Below are positions 1-8,842 of a stretch of DNA of 64,000 nt, one piece after another. The position numbers were made by a program, and so were the translations under genes. The notes beneath the pieces are model-generated. The model was not told the DNA's origin, ran no database searches, and saw only the letters and a program-made list of their open reading frames with translations. The stretch spans positions 97,749-161,748 of the forward strand of contig CAREDV010000004.1 of the NCBI GenBank assembly GCA_948964545.1, in the 5' to 3' direction. This stretch comes from an uncultured bacterium (GTDB taxonomy: Bacteria; Cyanobacteriota; Vampirovibrionia; Gastranaerophilales; Gastranaerophilaceae). Numbering within the stretch: the stretch's first letter is position 1; the number at the start of each line of letters is the position of its first letter.

Positions 1-278
1 GCATCATATCCTTGAGCCTGAATTGCCATTGCAAGAAGTGCAATAGAAACTCCCTCGCCTGTAGAAAGGAGCATGTCCATTTCTCTGCCTGACGGGTTTG
101 GGCTTAAATCTTTTGCCATTTTAACAAGATAGTCTGTAGTGTGTCCCATAGCTGAAACCACAACTACGACATCATTTCCGTTCTCTTTTTCTCTTATAAC
201 GGTTTTTGCTACATTTTTGATTTTATCTGTATCGGCAACTGAAGTTCCGCCGAATTTTTGAACTATTATCTTTTTCAA
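1..278 (-). CDS. lysC: Aspartate kinase, N-terminal part (cut by window edge)
   Basis: The first roughly 92 residues of an aspartokinase, which phosphorylates L-aspartate as the first step to lysine, threonine and methionine. The N-terminus reads KKIIVQKFGGTSV, the KFGGTSV nucleotide-binding signature, followed by VVVVVSAMGHTTD and then REMDMLLSTGEGVS, all typical of the family in the expected order. The start is a TTG whose last two bases lie in the TGA stop of the upstream TPR gene, so the two are probably translationally coupled. The rest, including any ACT regulatory domains, lies outside the window. Family assignment is firm; which aspartokinase isoform it is cannot be told. Confidence 0.9.
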   Translation of the reverse strand, partial: MKKIIVQKFGGTSVADTDKIKNVAKTVIREKENGNDVVVVVSAMGHTTDYLVKMAKDLSPNPSGREMDMLLSTGEGVSIALLAMAIQAQGYD

Positions 279-1756
279 TTTTCACCACTTTCTTGCAAAA
301 GGTTGATTAATTCCTGCTTTTGCACGGGGTACTCAAACAAGTCCGCGTTTATGCTTTGGATTTTTTCTGCAACCGCGAGCACTTCTTTTACATTATATTC
401 ACAAACCTTATCTTTGACAAGTATGTAACTTACATTAAACATTAAATTTAACAAAACTATATTATCGTCCTCGTTTTTCAATGCTTTTCGAAGTTTTCTC
501 TGCGCATCAGCAAACTCGCCTTTTGAGATAAGATAATTTACATAATCAATATATGCTGATGTATATTTTGGGTTTGCTCTCAATGCTGCCTCGTAATAAT
601 CCACTGTCCTGATATCATTTTGCTGACGTTCAAAGCATCTGGCAAGATAAAAACAGTTAACTGCATTTTCATCATCAGATTTTAATATTGAAATTGCCTT
701 ATCAGTTTCCCCGTTTTCAAAAGCAATAATTCCCAGCGCCTGTTTGACTCTTTTATTATCGGGTTCTTGTTGAAGAACTTTTTGTAACAGAGGTTCTGCA
801 TTAGAAAAATCCTTTTTGATAACATAACAAAAGCCAAGAGTTGCTAAAATATCAAGGTTTTCGGCATCAAGTTCGTAAGCTTTTTTAAGTTTTTCCAAAG
901 CTTCATCATATCGCTCAAATTTTTGAAGTGCTTTTCCCCATTCAAGATAAAACGCAGGCGATGTGAGGTCTTTTTCAAAAGCTGTTTCAAAAGATTTTAA
1001 AGAATTTTCTTTATCGGAAACTGTTGAATAAATCTGTCCAAGTAAAACATAGGCGGGAAGCATATTTGGATTATATTCTAGCGCTTTTTTTGCATAAAAT
1101 ATTGCATTTTCGTAATCATCTTTAACTGCTTTAAGCCTTGCATATTCGTAAGTATTTGCCTCATTCGGACAGACATTTGATAAAAACGACAATTTAGCCT
1201 CGGCTTTATCATACATTTCAAGTTTAATTTCCATGACAGCACTTAGAAATACTGCAGAGAAGTTATATTTATTTGATTTTACTGCTTGAGTAAATTTTTC
1301 TCTGGCTTCTGAATATTTTTTCTGTTTCATCAACGCCATGCCCCAGCCTGCATAAGTTTCTGAAACACCCGAATGCACTCTGTCGGAATTTTCGAAAGAT
1401 TTTTCCGCCTGTTCAAATTTTCCTGCTGTCACAAGGCAAAACCCGAGTCTTTGCCAGATATTTTTATCCTGCGGGTTTATATCGGCAGAAGTCTGATAAT
1501 TTTCGACAGCAAGCTCGTTTCTGCCCGTTCTTTCATAAACAGCTCCAAGATATTTATACACTAACGCATCTTTTTGCGGTAACTCCAAAGCTTCAAGCAA
1601 AACTTTTTCAGCACCCTCGTAATCATTCTGTTCAAGCATTTTTTTTGCTCTATTCACATAAGTCAATGTTGGAAGCGATTGAATTATTGTATCTTTTTTA
1701 TACTTTTCAACCGAATTATTCAAATTTTTTATTGTGTTAATTATGCGGTCAAACAA
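275..1756 (-). CDS. Tetratricopeptide repeat protein
   Basis: A 493-residue protein made almost entirely of TPR helices from about residue 35 to 430. Recognisable units include AEKVLLEALELPQKDALVYKY, AVENYQTSADINPQDKNIW and ALEKLKKAYELDAENLDIL. There is no signal peptide or membrane segment, so it is probably a cytoplasmic scaffold for protein contacts. The start is a TTG preceded by AGGTGG and overlaps the end of the KdsC-type phosphatase gene by 16 bases; its stop overlaps the lysC start, so the three genes look like one operon. The partner proteins and the function are unknown. Confidence 0.85.
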   Translation of the reverse strand: MFDRIINTIKNLNNSVEKYKKDTIIQSLPTLTYVNRAKKMLEQNDYEGAEKVLLEALELPQKDALVYKYLGAVYERTGRNELAVENYQTSADINPQDKNIWQRLGFCLVTAGKFEQAEKSFENSDRVHSGVSETYAGWGMALMKQKKYSEAREKFTQAVKSNKYNFSAVFLSAVMEIKLEMYDKAEAKLSFLSNVCPNEANTYEYARLKAVKDDYENAIFYAKKALEYNPNMLPAYVLLGQIYSTVSDKENSLKSFETAFEKDLTSPAFYLEWGKALQKFERYDEALEKLKKAYELDAENLDILATLGFCYVIKKDFSNAEPLLQKVLQQEPDNKRVKQALGIIAFENGETDKAISILKSDDENAVNCFYLARCFERQQNDIRTVDYYEAALRANPKYTSAYIDYVNYLISKGEFADAQRKLRKALKNEDDNIVLLNLMFNVSYILVKDKVCEYNVKEVLAVAEKIQSINADLFEYPVQKQELINLLQESGEN

Positions 1757-2217
1757 TCTGCCACCTCTCTAAATGCGCCGTCGCCTGCGGAATTTTCTGT
1801 AATCTGAATATCCTTCACAGCCTTAACCTTTGAAACAGAATGCCCAACGGTAATTTTATATTTTGCAAACTCCAGACATTCAATATCGTTTATGTCATCA
1901 CCGATATAAACAAATTCTTCTTTTGAAAGTCCGTATTTTTCAACAATATTTTTTAGAACATCAATTTTTATTCGGATATTTTGGTGAACTTCTTCTATTT
2001 CAAACTTTTTTGCAAGAATTTCTATCGCAGAATTCTTTTCGCCTGAAATAATGCCGATTTTAAATCCATTTTTTTTGAGAATGGAAAACGCCATAACGTC
2101 TTTAAAATTAAGCTTTCTGCTCATCGTGTAATCTTCGTTGATATACACACAGTTATCTGTAACAACACCGTCAAAATCGGTTATAACCATTTTTATTGTT
2201 TTTGGTAAATTCAACAT
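1741..2217 (-). CDS. KdsC-type HAD phosphatase (KDO 8-phosphate phosphatase family)
   Basis: A HAD-superfamily phosphatase of about 158 residues without a cap domain. HAD motif I is ITDFDGVVTD with both catalytic aspartates, motif II is the serine in IGIISGEKN, and motif IV is YIGDDINDIE. The C-terminal AGDGAFREV resembles the GGKGAVREV of KdsC, which removes phosphate from 3-deoxy-D-manno-octulosonate 8-phosphate on the way to lipopolysaccharide KDO. Related enzymes act on sialic or pseudaminic acid phosphates, so the substrate is not certain. I prefer the ATG at 2217; a TTG two codons upstream (2223) is also possible because AAGGG lies about 5 and 11 bases away respectively. Confidence 0.8.
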   Translation of the reverse strand: MLNLPKTIKMVITDFDGVVTDNCVYINEDYTMSRKLNFKDVMAFSILKKNGFKIGIISGEKNSAIEILAKKFEIEEVHQNIRIKIDVLKNIVEKYGLSKEEFVYIGDDINDIECLEFAKYKITVGHSVSKVKAVKDIQITENSAGDGAFREVADCLTA

Positions 2218-2236
2218 ATACAAAATATCCCTTATC

Positions 2237-2251
2237 TGATATAATTATACT
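2237..2251 (+). promoter_or_regulatory. Extended -10 promoter of the histidine kinase gene
   Basis: TG-A-TATAAT (TATAAT at 2240-2245) forms an extended -10 box, overlapped by a second possible -10 TATACT at 2246-2251. The kinase start at 2268 follows an AAGGAG ribosome binding site. No good -35 box is visible. Confidence 0.5.
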
Positions 2252-2267
2252 ATAAAAAGGAGAAAAA

Positions 2268-3539
2268 ATGCTTTGGTATTTGCTTAATTTAGGTATAATT
2301 GGTGTATTTATCATACTGTTTTTGATAACAAGGCAGACAAATAAGCGCTGGTCAAAGATTAACGACTATCTTGGCATGGTTACCAACACTGTTAATTCAG
2401 TGCGTTATGGGAATTTATCTACCAAAATCGATGAGATAAACCACCCCACATACCAAAACGTTACAGACAGTATTAACCGAATGGTAGAAACTCTCAATGA
2501 CAGAGAAAAAATGATTATTGAATACCAGACAGAATTGATGCGCCAGAACAAACTTCTGGAATCCGTTATTAATTCACTTTCAGACGGTATCTTAATCATT
2601 AACGACAAACACAGCATTTTACGAGCAACCCCGCAGGTTGGCGAATGGTTCGGCGTAAAAGGGCATGAACTTATCGGAAAAAATATTTTTGACTTTATTC
2701 AAATCAGTGACGATACATCTATAGAAAAACTTAAAAATAAAGATGTATTCATAAAACACACTCCGACTAACAACTTTGTAATGAACACAATTAAACTTCC
2801 TCTTGATGATGACAAAAAACGTTATGTAATTCTGATAAAAGACGTTACAACAGAAAGAGAAGTCGAAACCTTGAAAGAGGATTTTGTTGCGACACTAACA
2901 CATGATTTGAAAGTTCCAATTGTTGCAGAATCTAATATTATTAATTTCTTACTTGACGGCAAATTCGGCGAAATAAATGAAAAACAAGAATATGCGCTTT
3001 TGAACATGAAAAATTCCAATCAGGAGCTTGTAGAGCTTGTTCAAATAATTCTTGACACATACAAAATTAAAGAAACAGGAATTAAACTTTTAAAAGAAAA
3101 TATTATGCTGAATAAGTTTATAACTGATATTGCGGCTGAAACTCAACCGATTGCAAAAAATTCAGGTATTACCATAAATTTTACCTCAAAACGTGATATA
3201 AAAGTTACGGCAGACCCGATGCAGCTGGAAAGAGTTATCAAAAACCTTATTTCAAACGCAATTTCACACAGTAATACAAAAGAAAAAATCGATATCACAA
3301 CAGGTGAAATTCCTGGATTTATAACAATTTCCGTTATAGATTACGGACAGGGAATCCCGCCAAAAGAAATTAAATTAATCTTTAACAAATATTATTCAGC
3401 CGTAAAAAAATTCCGTAAAATCGGTACAGGCTTAGGCTTATACCTCTCTCAACAGATTATAAAATCTCACGGCGGAGAAATTTCAGTAGACAGCGAAGAA
3501 AATGTAAGAACAGAATTTTGTATAAAAATTCCATCATAG
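2268..3539 (+). CDS. Membrane-anchored sensor histidine kinase with PAS domain
   Basis: A 423-residue two-component sensor. One N-terminal membrane helix (about residues 2-21) is followed by a HAMP-like linker (25-75), a PAS domain (about 95-200), the HisKA dimerisation helix with the phospho-acceptor in ATLTHDLKVPI (His212), and a C-terminal ATPase domain with N-box NLISNAISHS, G1 box DYGQGIPP and G2 box GTGLGL. There is no periplasmic sensing loop, so the signal is probably cytoplasmic or in the membrane and read by the PAS domain. No response regulator is adjacent; the OmpR-type regulator at 35052-35753 is a possible partner, but nothing in the sequence links them. Confidence 0.93.
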   Translation: MLWYLLNLGIIGVFIILFLITRQTNKRWSKINDYLGMVTNTVNSVRYGNLSTKIDEINHPTYQNVTDSINRMVETLNDREKMIIEYQTELMRQNKLLESVINSLSDGILIINDKHSILRATPQVGEWFGVKGHELIGKNIFDFIQISDDTSIEKLKNKDVFIKHTPTNNFVMNTIKLPLDDDKKRYVILIKDVTTEREVETLKEDFVATLTHDLKVPIVAESNIINFLLDGKFGEINEKQEYALLNMKNSNQELVELVQIILDTYKIKETGIKLLKENIMLNKFITDIAAETQPIAKNSGITINFTSKRDIKVTADPMQLERVIKNLISNAISHSNTKEKIDITTGEIPGFITISVIDYGQGIPPKEIKLIFNKYYSAVKKFRKIGTGLGLYLSQQIIKSHGGEISVDSEENVRTEFCIKIPS

Positions 3540-3545
3540 GTATAA

Positions 3546-4193
3546 ATGTTAGAAAATTTAGAAAAATTACTCGACTGGGTTTATAAGAAAAAATGCTATT
3601 TTTGCGGTTCGTCCAAAGAAGCCGTCAAAATGTGTTCTAAATGCTACAATGAAATGGATTATCTGCCCGTAAAAGTAAATAGAATAGCTGAGGGTAAAAA
3701 AATTTACTGTGCAGGTGTTTACAATAAAAATCTGCAAAAACTTATTCGCGGTTTAAAATACCACAACCAGCGCGATTTAGCGTTTTATCTGGCAAAATTT
3801 ATGGCTGAATATTTTGAAAAAATTACTGATAATAAGAATTTTGAAGTCGTACCTGTACCCATTTTTCCAAAACGCGAAAAGAAACGCAAATACAACCACA
3901 TGAACCTTGTTGCCGAAGAATTTTGCACATTGACATCATCAACCTTAAATAAAGAGCTTATCAAAAGAATTAAAGACACCAAACCGCAATACAAACTCAA
4001 ACGCATAGAAAGAATAGAAAATCTTTCAAAAGCTTTTACAGTAAATAAAGATGCATATAAAGGCAAAACAATTTTAATTATCGACGATATCTGCACAACA
4101 GGCTCAACTTTTGAAGAAATGATAAAAGAATTGCAAAAAAACGGTATAGATGATATTATCTGCTTTGCAGCAACAACGCCGTTTGGAGATTAA
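3546..4193 (+). CDS. comF: ComF-family phosphoribosyltransferase-like protein
   Basis: A 215-residue ComF-family protein, related to DNA uptake factors. The N-terminus has a zinc-ribbon pattern, CYFCG with CSKCYNEM, and the C-terminus has the PRPP-binding loop ILIIDDICTTGST. In competent bacteria ComF is needed for single-stranded DNA uptake, working next to ComFA and PriA; whether that holds here is inferred from the family. It starts 6 bases after the histidine kinase stop and is followed directly by a small gene, so the three are probably co-transcribed. Confidence 0.88.
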   Translation: MLENLEKLLDWVYKKKCYFCGSSKEAVKMCSKCYNEMDYLPVKVNRIAEGKKIYCAGVYNKNLQKLIRGLKYHNQRDLAFYLAKFMAEYFEKITDNKNFEVVPVPIFPKREKKRKYNHMNLVAEEFCTLTSSTLNKELIKRIKDTKPQYKLKRIERIENLSKAFTVNKDAYKGKTILIIDDICTTGSTFEEMIKELQKNGIDDIICFAATTPFGD

Positions 4194-4194
4194 A

Positions 4195-4509
4195 ATGATA
4201 CTACACGAATTTTCTCAATACCTGCAAGAAAGAAATCAGGACTTAATCGTAAACAAAACAACTGCAACTAAACTTCTTTGCGAGTGGATAAAATTTGTCA
4301 TTAATAAAAATCCCAAAAATCATGTTGATAAAATCGTTCACAAAGAAATTTGTTTAGCACAAAATAAAAGTGGAGATTTTTTCATTGTTGGCAAATCAGA
4401 AAGCGGACGGGTGCTCGTAAACGCTCTCTATAACTTTGCTCTAAGCTATGAAAATTACATTATGAGCAAATGGCTTATTGATAAAAATCCTGAAGATTTT
4501 AATAAGTAA
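4195..4509 (+). CDS. Small conserved-type protein of unknown function
   Basis: 104 residues starting MILHEFSQYL. The start at 4195 was chosen because GGAG at 4185-4188 sits at ideal distance and the upstream comF gene stops at 4193; an ATG at 4150 would overlap comF by 44 bases. The protein is mixed helix and strand with no cysteine pair, signal peptide or membrane segment. It probably belongs to the kinase-comF transcript. I do not recognise the family. Confidence 0.7.
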   Translation: MILHEFSQYLQERNQDLIVNKTTATKLLCEWIKFVINKNPKNHVDKIVHKEICLAQNKSGDFFIVGKSESGRVLVNALYNFALSYENYIMSKWLIDKNPEDFNK

Positions 4510-4550
4510 ACTGCCATGGCGGGGAATTTCATTTAAGTTTTGTAGTTATA

Positions 4551-4577
4551 AAATAGCTTTGAAAATAGGAGCTATTT
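4551..4577 (+). promoter_or_regulatory. Hairpin enclosing the ribosome binding site of the radical SAM gene
   Basis: AAATAGCT at 4551-4558 is perfectly complementary to AGCTATTT at 4570-4577, which ends immediately before the ATG. The ribosome binding site TAGGAG (4566-4571) lies in the loop and the start of the 3' arm. A fold here could limit translation of the gene at 4578. What is seen is the inverted repeat; the regulatory role is inferred. Confidence 0.45.
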
Positions 4578-5432
4578 ATGAACAACTTAACATTTCAAAC
4601 CCCGTTATGCAGAATGAAAGAATTAAACAATCTTTTCATAGAACTTACCGCTAAAAATTGCAACATGCGTTGCAAAAACTGTTATATTGATTTTCCACTT
4701 AGCAAAAATGTAAAAGACTTTATCAGTCTTGATGCAGTCAAAAAAGCACTCGCAGATACTAAAGATGAACCTCTTGAATGTATTTATCTGACAGGTGCAG
4801 AACCTATGACTCATCCAGACTTTAATCATATTTTGAGAGCATGTCTTAAACGCTCTAATGTATGCATTTTTACAAATGGAACATTTATAAATGAAAAGAA
4901 AGTTCGATTTTTAAAACGTGTAGAAGATGAAGGAACAAACGAAATCATTTTTAAACTCAGTATAGACCATTATGATGAAATGAAAAACGATGAAATCAGA
5001 GCTAGAGGCTCTTACAGAGCAGTGGTTCATGCTGTAAAAAGTCTTGCAAAATACGGTTTTAACCCGATATTATGTATAACTAATTACTACAACGAAGATA
5101 AAACCGTTCTTATAAACGAATTTAAAAAAGTTTGCCTTAATGCAGGATTTGAAGCTCAAGACAATAACTTCATTATAAATAACTTTATCGATAAAAATTC
5201 ACACAATGAGCCTGACAATTTTTCATGGCAAAATCTTGATTGCGAATATGGCAGAACTTTAACTGCAAAAGGCGTTTACAGCTGTCCGCTTCTTGCAAAT
5301 GACCATCGCGGCAGATGCGGTTCTGATTTTTCTGATTATGCAAAACACAATACCCTTGAAACTTCATACTGTTCTGTTTGCATGAAAAATAAAGAAAGAA
5401 TGTTTGCGATAAACTTTAACCTTTTCAAGTAA
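4578..5432 (+). CDS. Radical SAM protein with C-terminal cysteine cluster
   Basis: 284 residues. The radical SAM [4Fe-4S] motif is NCNMRCKNCYIDF (C-x3-C-x2-C), followed by the GAEP motif in LTGAEPMTHPDF. A second cysteine-rich region near the C-terminus (CEYGRTL, CPLLAN, RCG and YCSVCMKNK) resembles the SPASM or twitch extension that holds an extra iron-sulfur cluster. Such enzymes often modify peptides or act in cofactor synthesis, but no precursor peptide is visible nearby and the substrate is unknown. It begins after a clear ribosome binding site inside the hairpin at 4551-4577 and ends one base before the convergent pilO gene. Confidence 0.85.
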   Translation: MNNLTFQTPLCRMKELNNLFIELTAKNCNMRCKNCYIDFPLSKNVKDFISLDAVKKALADTKDEPLECIYLTGAEPMTHPDFNHILRACLKRSNVCIFTNGTFINEKKVRFLKRVEDEGTNEIIFKLSIDHYDEMKNDEIRARGSYRAVVHAVKSLAKYGFNPILCITNYYNEDKTVLINEFKKVCLNAGFEAQDNNFIINNFIDKNSHNEPDNFSWQNLDCEYGRTLTAKGVYSCPLLANDHRGRCGSDFSDYAKHNTLETSYCSVCMKNKERMFAINFNLFK

Positions 5433-5433
5433 A

Positions 5434-6108
5434 TTATTGAGGCATTTCAGGTGCTTGTGGAGGAATATTTTGAGGTCCGTTTGTATCAGCTTGCTGAGGC
5501 GTTTCTACAACGCTTGACGGATCTCTTTGTGCATATAATTTAACTTGTAGATTTATAAGCAAAATCCTTTTATTTTTTTCATAAGGTAAAATTTCTATTT
5601 TCGAGATTTCTAAGAAATGTTCATGCTTATAAAGTTCACGTAGAAAACTCTCAAAATTCGAATAGTTAGCAATCATTTCTGCTGTAATTCTACAAACATG
5701 ATATTTATTGCCGACATTTTTTACAAAGTTGTCATCCTGAGGGTCATAATCATATTTTATAGAGCGGGTTTTTATTTTGTTCTCTCGCATCAACTGCAAT
5801 ATTTCACTAAACTCATCAGATATAACACTTTCAGTATCAGTACCGCCGTTAATAGATTTGAAAAAAGCTTTTACCATATTTTCGTTTTCAATTTTTTTAG
5901 CTTCAATATTATCCTGAAGGCCTTTAAGCTTTCTTTCTGCATCAGCTAATGTTGTCGTTTGGTTTTTATATTCGTTTTGAATATTTGTAATTCTTTGAAT
6001 TTCAGGAATAATTTTTGAAAGCAGAAAACCGAATACTGCAATTGAACCTACAAAAACAGATACAGCAATTTTAAATTTTTTCAAATATACTTTGTAATCT
6101 TCAGCCAA
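5434..6108 (-). CDS. pilO: PilO-like type IV pilus inner-membrane protein
   Basis: 224 residues with the PilO plan: a short cytoplasmic N-terminus, one membrane helix (about 12-32, VSVFVGSIAVFGFLL), a periplasmic coiled coil (about 35-75) and a compact periplasmic domain, ending in a proline-rich tail. PilO pairs with PilN in the inner-membrane alignment complex that connects the pilus motor to the outer-membrane secretin. It lies 12 bases downstream of the PilM-PilN fusion gene, the usual M-N-O order. Sequence identity to PilO is only at the level of plan and position, so I rely on context. Confidence 0.75.
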   Translation of the reverse strand: MAEDYKVYLKKFKIAVSVFVGSIAVFGFLLSKIIPEIQRITNIQNEYKNQTTTLADAERKLKGLQDNIEAKKIENENMVKAFFKSINGGTDTESVISDEFSEILQLMRENKIKTRSIKYDYDPQDDNFVKNVGNKYHVCRITAEMIANYSNFESFLRELYKHEHFLEISKIEILPYEKNKRILLINLQVKLYAQRDPSSVVETPQQADTNGPQNIPPQAPEMPQ

Positions 6109-6120
6109 TGTAATTTCTCC

Positions 6121-7821
6121 TTACTTATCTTTTCCAAAGTTTAACAACGGTTTGTTCAGCAGTCCGCCTTTATTTTCTTCTGCAGCAGGCTGTGCCTGGT
6201 TATTTTCAGCAGGCGCTGGGGCAGGATTTAGCTCTGCTGCCGTCATATTTGTAATTTCAAATTCATAATCCGACGGAGCATTCGGATCAATAGTAACTGC
6301 ATCATCTACTGATTTTGATTTCATTTCTAATTTATGAAGTCTTAATTTTGTATCAATTAAAGAATCTTTCATATTTCTATAGAATGTATAAACATCCTCA
6401 ACATTAGATGCTTCACCTTTAATATCAAGTTTTCCGTCATCTTTTGCCGTAAAATATGTCAGCCATAAATTTTTAGGTACAGCTTCACCTAGAGCTGTAT
6501 AAGACATTAGTTTTGAACGATTTGTACCCAAAACTTTTTTAATTTCAGCATTTACGTCAAAATTGCCTGATTTATTTTGTTCATCTTCAAGTTTTTTAAC
6601 CTGAGCCTGAACTCTTTGGAGATTTGAGTTAAGTTCATCAAGCTGTACCTGTTTTTTATTTGCAACCATTGGTATAACCAGGAACAAAATAATTGCAGGA
6701 ACAAGAATAATAAGTGCAAATATCAAAGCAATGTTACGCGCATTGTTAGGTGAAATATCAAATTCAGTTGAACCTAACACAACATGAACAGGTTCATCTG
6801 GATTTTCAATAACGCCGTCACCACCGCCTGCCTGTCCTGTAAAATTAAATTTAACAGGCATATTAACTGCATTACCTGTACCAATACCAATTGCTTCCAA
6901 TGAAATTTTGCGTGCAGTATCTTCAAGAACTTCCAAGCTTGTTGGAATAACATCCTGTTTTTTAAAGCTGTTATTTTCCAAATAATTTACAATACAGTCA
7001 ACAGACATTCTGTTTGTCAGAAGTTCCGCACTTACTAAATCTGTTTCTGAGATTACATACAAATAATTAGCAGGATAGCTCATTAATGTAATCTGAGCTG
7101 AAGCATTAATTGCATTATAAATTTCTTCACCCTCAAAGGATTTTATTGCAAGAGGTTCTTCATAATAATCAATTAAATTTTTGCCGACCATAGAACAAAT
7201 TGAATACCCGTTTTGGGATAAAAGCATCAAGTTCCATGATACACCGTCTTTCAACTGCTCCTCAATAAGTCCAGAAAACGCAAGAGCTTTCATAATAGAA
7301 GTTAATGAAACTTCAATGCCAGCAAGTGTTGCCCCAAGCTCTGTCAATGCATTTTTAATATCTTCAATAACATTTTTTTGAACAGCCGAATAAAAAAGTT
7401 TACGCATATCGCCAGTCTGCATGCCGCCTGCATCTATCCAGCTGATTAAAGGCTCATAACGTCTAAAAATATATGACTGTTCAGCCTCAGAAGTTAAAGC
7501 TTCAGTAACAGCTTCGTCATTCAAAAGAATAGACAAATCCATTTTACCTAAAAGCACTAAAGGAATGTTTAAAACGACATTACTTTTGATATTTATCTTT
7601 AATTCATCAAAAAGCTCAGTAACTGCATTTTTAAACGCTTCCATACTTGCGATTTCTCTTAATGAATCGTTATATTCAAGAGGTCTGTATGCATAATTTC
7701 TTACAACTTTAGCATTTACATCAATGTCAATAAGTTCCAGCCCTACACTGGGAGTAATTGATAAATAAACTGTATTTTTCTTCCCTGCTCCAAATTGAGA
7801 TAAAATATTATTTAAATCCAT
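6121..7821 (-). CDS. PilM-PilN fusion, type IV pilus alignment complex
   Basis: 566 residues. The first 340 or so form a PilM-like actin-fold domain (YLSITPSVGLELIDI start, then an SHS2-like insertion). A membrane helix follows at about 362-384 (IALIFALIILVPAIILF), then a coiled coil and a periplasmic PilN-like domain, ending in a Pro/Ala-rich tail. In most bacteria PilM (cytoplasmic) and PilN (membrane) are separate proteins, and the PilN N-terminal peptide docks into PilM; here they are one chain. The gene precedes pilO. It has its own 109-base divergent upstream region shared with nadA. Confidence 0.78.
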   Translation of the reverse strand: MDLNNILSQFGAGKKNTVYLSITPSVGLELIDIDVNAKVVRNYAYRPLEYNDSLREIASMEAFKNAVTELFDELKINIKSNVVLNIPLVLLGKMDLSILLNDEAVTEALTSEAEQSYIFRRYEPLISWIDAGGMQTGDMRKLFYSAVQKNVIEDIKNALTELGATLAGIEVSLTSIMKALAFSGLIEEQLKDGVSWNLMLLSQNGYSICSMVGKNLIDYYEEPLAIKSFEGEEIYNAINASAQITLMSYPANYLYVISETDLVSAELLTNRMSVDCIVNYLENNSFKKQDVIPTSLEVLEDTARKISLEAIGIGTGNAVNMPVKFNFTGQAGGGDGVIENPDEPVHVVLGSTEFDISPNNARNIALIFALIILVPAIILFLVIPMVANKKQVQLDELNSNLQRVQAQVKKLEDEQNKSGNFDVNAEIKKVLGTNRSKLMSYTALGEAVPKNLWLTYFTAKDDGKLDIKGEASNVEDVYTFYRNMKDSLIDTKLRLHKLEMKSKSVDDAVTIDPNAPSDYEFEITNMTAAELNPAPAPAENNQAQPAAEENKGGLLNKPLLNFGKDK

Positions 7822-7930
7822 AACATCTTTTTCTTATTATATTTACTAATATCCTTTTTTATTATACAATACTTTTAATAAAGTTTGTAAATTTAACATA
7901 AATTTACACTAAATGTAGGAGATTTACCCA

Positions 7931-8842
7931 ATGAATGAGCTGATAGAAAAAATTAATAAACTGAAAAAAGAAAAAAATGCGGTTATCTTAGCACATTGTT
8001 ATCAAAACGAAGAAATTGACCAGGTCGCTGATTTTGTTGGTGATTCTTTATATTTGAGTCAAATGGCGGCTAAAACTGATGCTGATATTATTCTTTTTGC
8101 AGGTGTTTATTTTATGGCTCAAACTGCAAAAATTTTGAACCCTGACAAAAAGGTTCTTCTGCCAAGGTTAGAATCAGGATGCAAAATGGCGGATATGATT
8201 TCACTAAATCAATTGAGAGAATTTAAAAGCAAACATCCAAACATTCCAACTGTATGTTACATTAATTCTACAGCAGAAGTTAAAGCCGAATGTGATATGT
8301 GCTGTACAAGCTCAAATGCGGTTAAAGTTGTAAAAAGTATGGGGGCTGATAAAATTTTATTCTTACCTGATACATATTTAGGCAAATGGGTTGAATCACA
8401 ATTGGGCTGCCTTGAAGTTATTACATACCCTGGCTTCTGCCCGACACATTTGCAAATCAGGCCAGAAGATATTGAAAACGCAAGAGCAAAATACCCAAAT
8501 GCAGAAGTTCTTGCCCACCCTGAATGCCACCAGTCTGTTACAAAACTTGCAGATTATGTGGGCTCTACAACAGGTATTATGAAATACGCAATAGAGAGCG
8601 ATAAAAAACAATTTATTATTGCCACAGAAAAAGGGGTCGTCGATAGGCTTACAAGAGATTATCCAGAAAAAGAGTTTATTCTTATAAAAGAAAATATTGT
8701 ATGCTCCAATATGAAATGGCATACACTCACAGATATATATAATGCTCTTGACAGAGAAGAACACGAGATTAATGTAGATAAAGACCTAGCATCAAAAGCT
8801 TTAAATTGTATTAATCGTATGCTCGAGGTGTCAAATGGATGA
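7931..8842 (+). CDS. nadA: Quinolinate synthase
   Basis: 303 residues, the usual length for NadA. It condenses iminoaspartate with dihydroxyacetone phosphate to quinolinate in de novo NAD synthesis and carries an oxygen-sensitive [4Fe-4S] cluster. Visible signatures are AHCYQNEEI, DSLYLSQMAA, FAGVYFMAQTAKILNP, the cluster cysteine in ESGCKMADM, a second in the CDMCCTSSNAV region and a third in GFCPTHLQI or HPECHQSVT. nadB and nadC are not in the window. It starts after TAGGAG and overlaps rlmB by 8 bases. Confidence 0.95.
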   Translation: MNELIEKINKLKKEKNAVILAHCYQNEEIDQVADFVGDSLYLSQMAAKTDADIILFAGVYFMAQTAKILNPDKKVLLPRLESGCKMADMISLNQLREFKSKHPNIPTVCYINSTAEVKAECDMCCTSSNAVKVVKSMGADKILFLPDTYLGKWVESQLGCLEVITYPGFCPTHLQIRPEDIENARAKYPNAEVLAHPECHQSVTKLADYVGSTTGIMKYAIESDKKQFIIATEKGVVDRLTRDYPEKEFILIKENIVCSNMKWHTLTDIYNALDREEHEINVDKDLASKALNCINRMLEVSNG

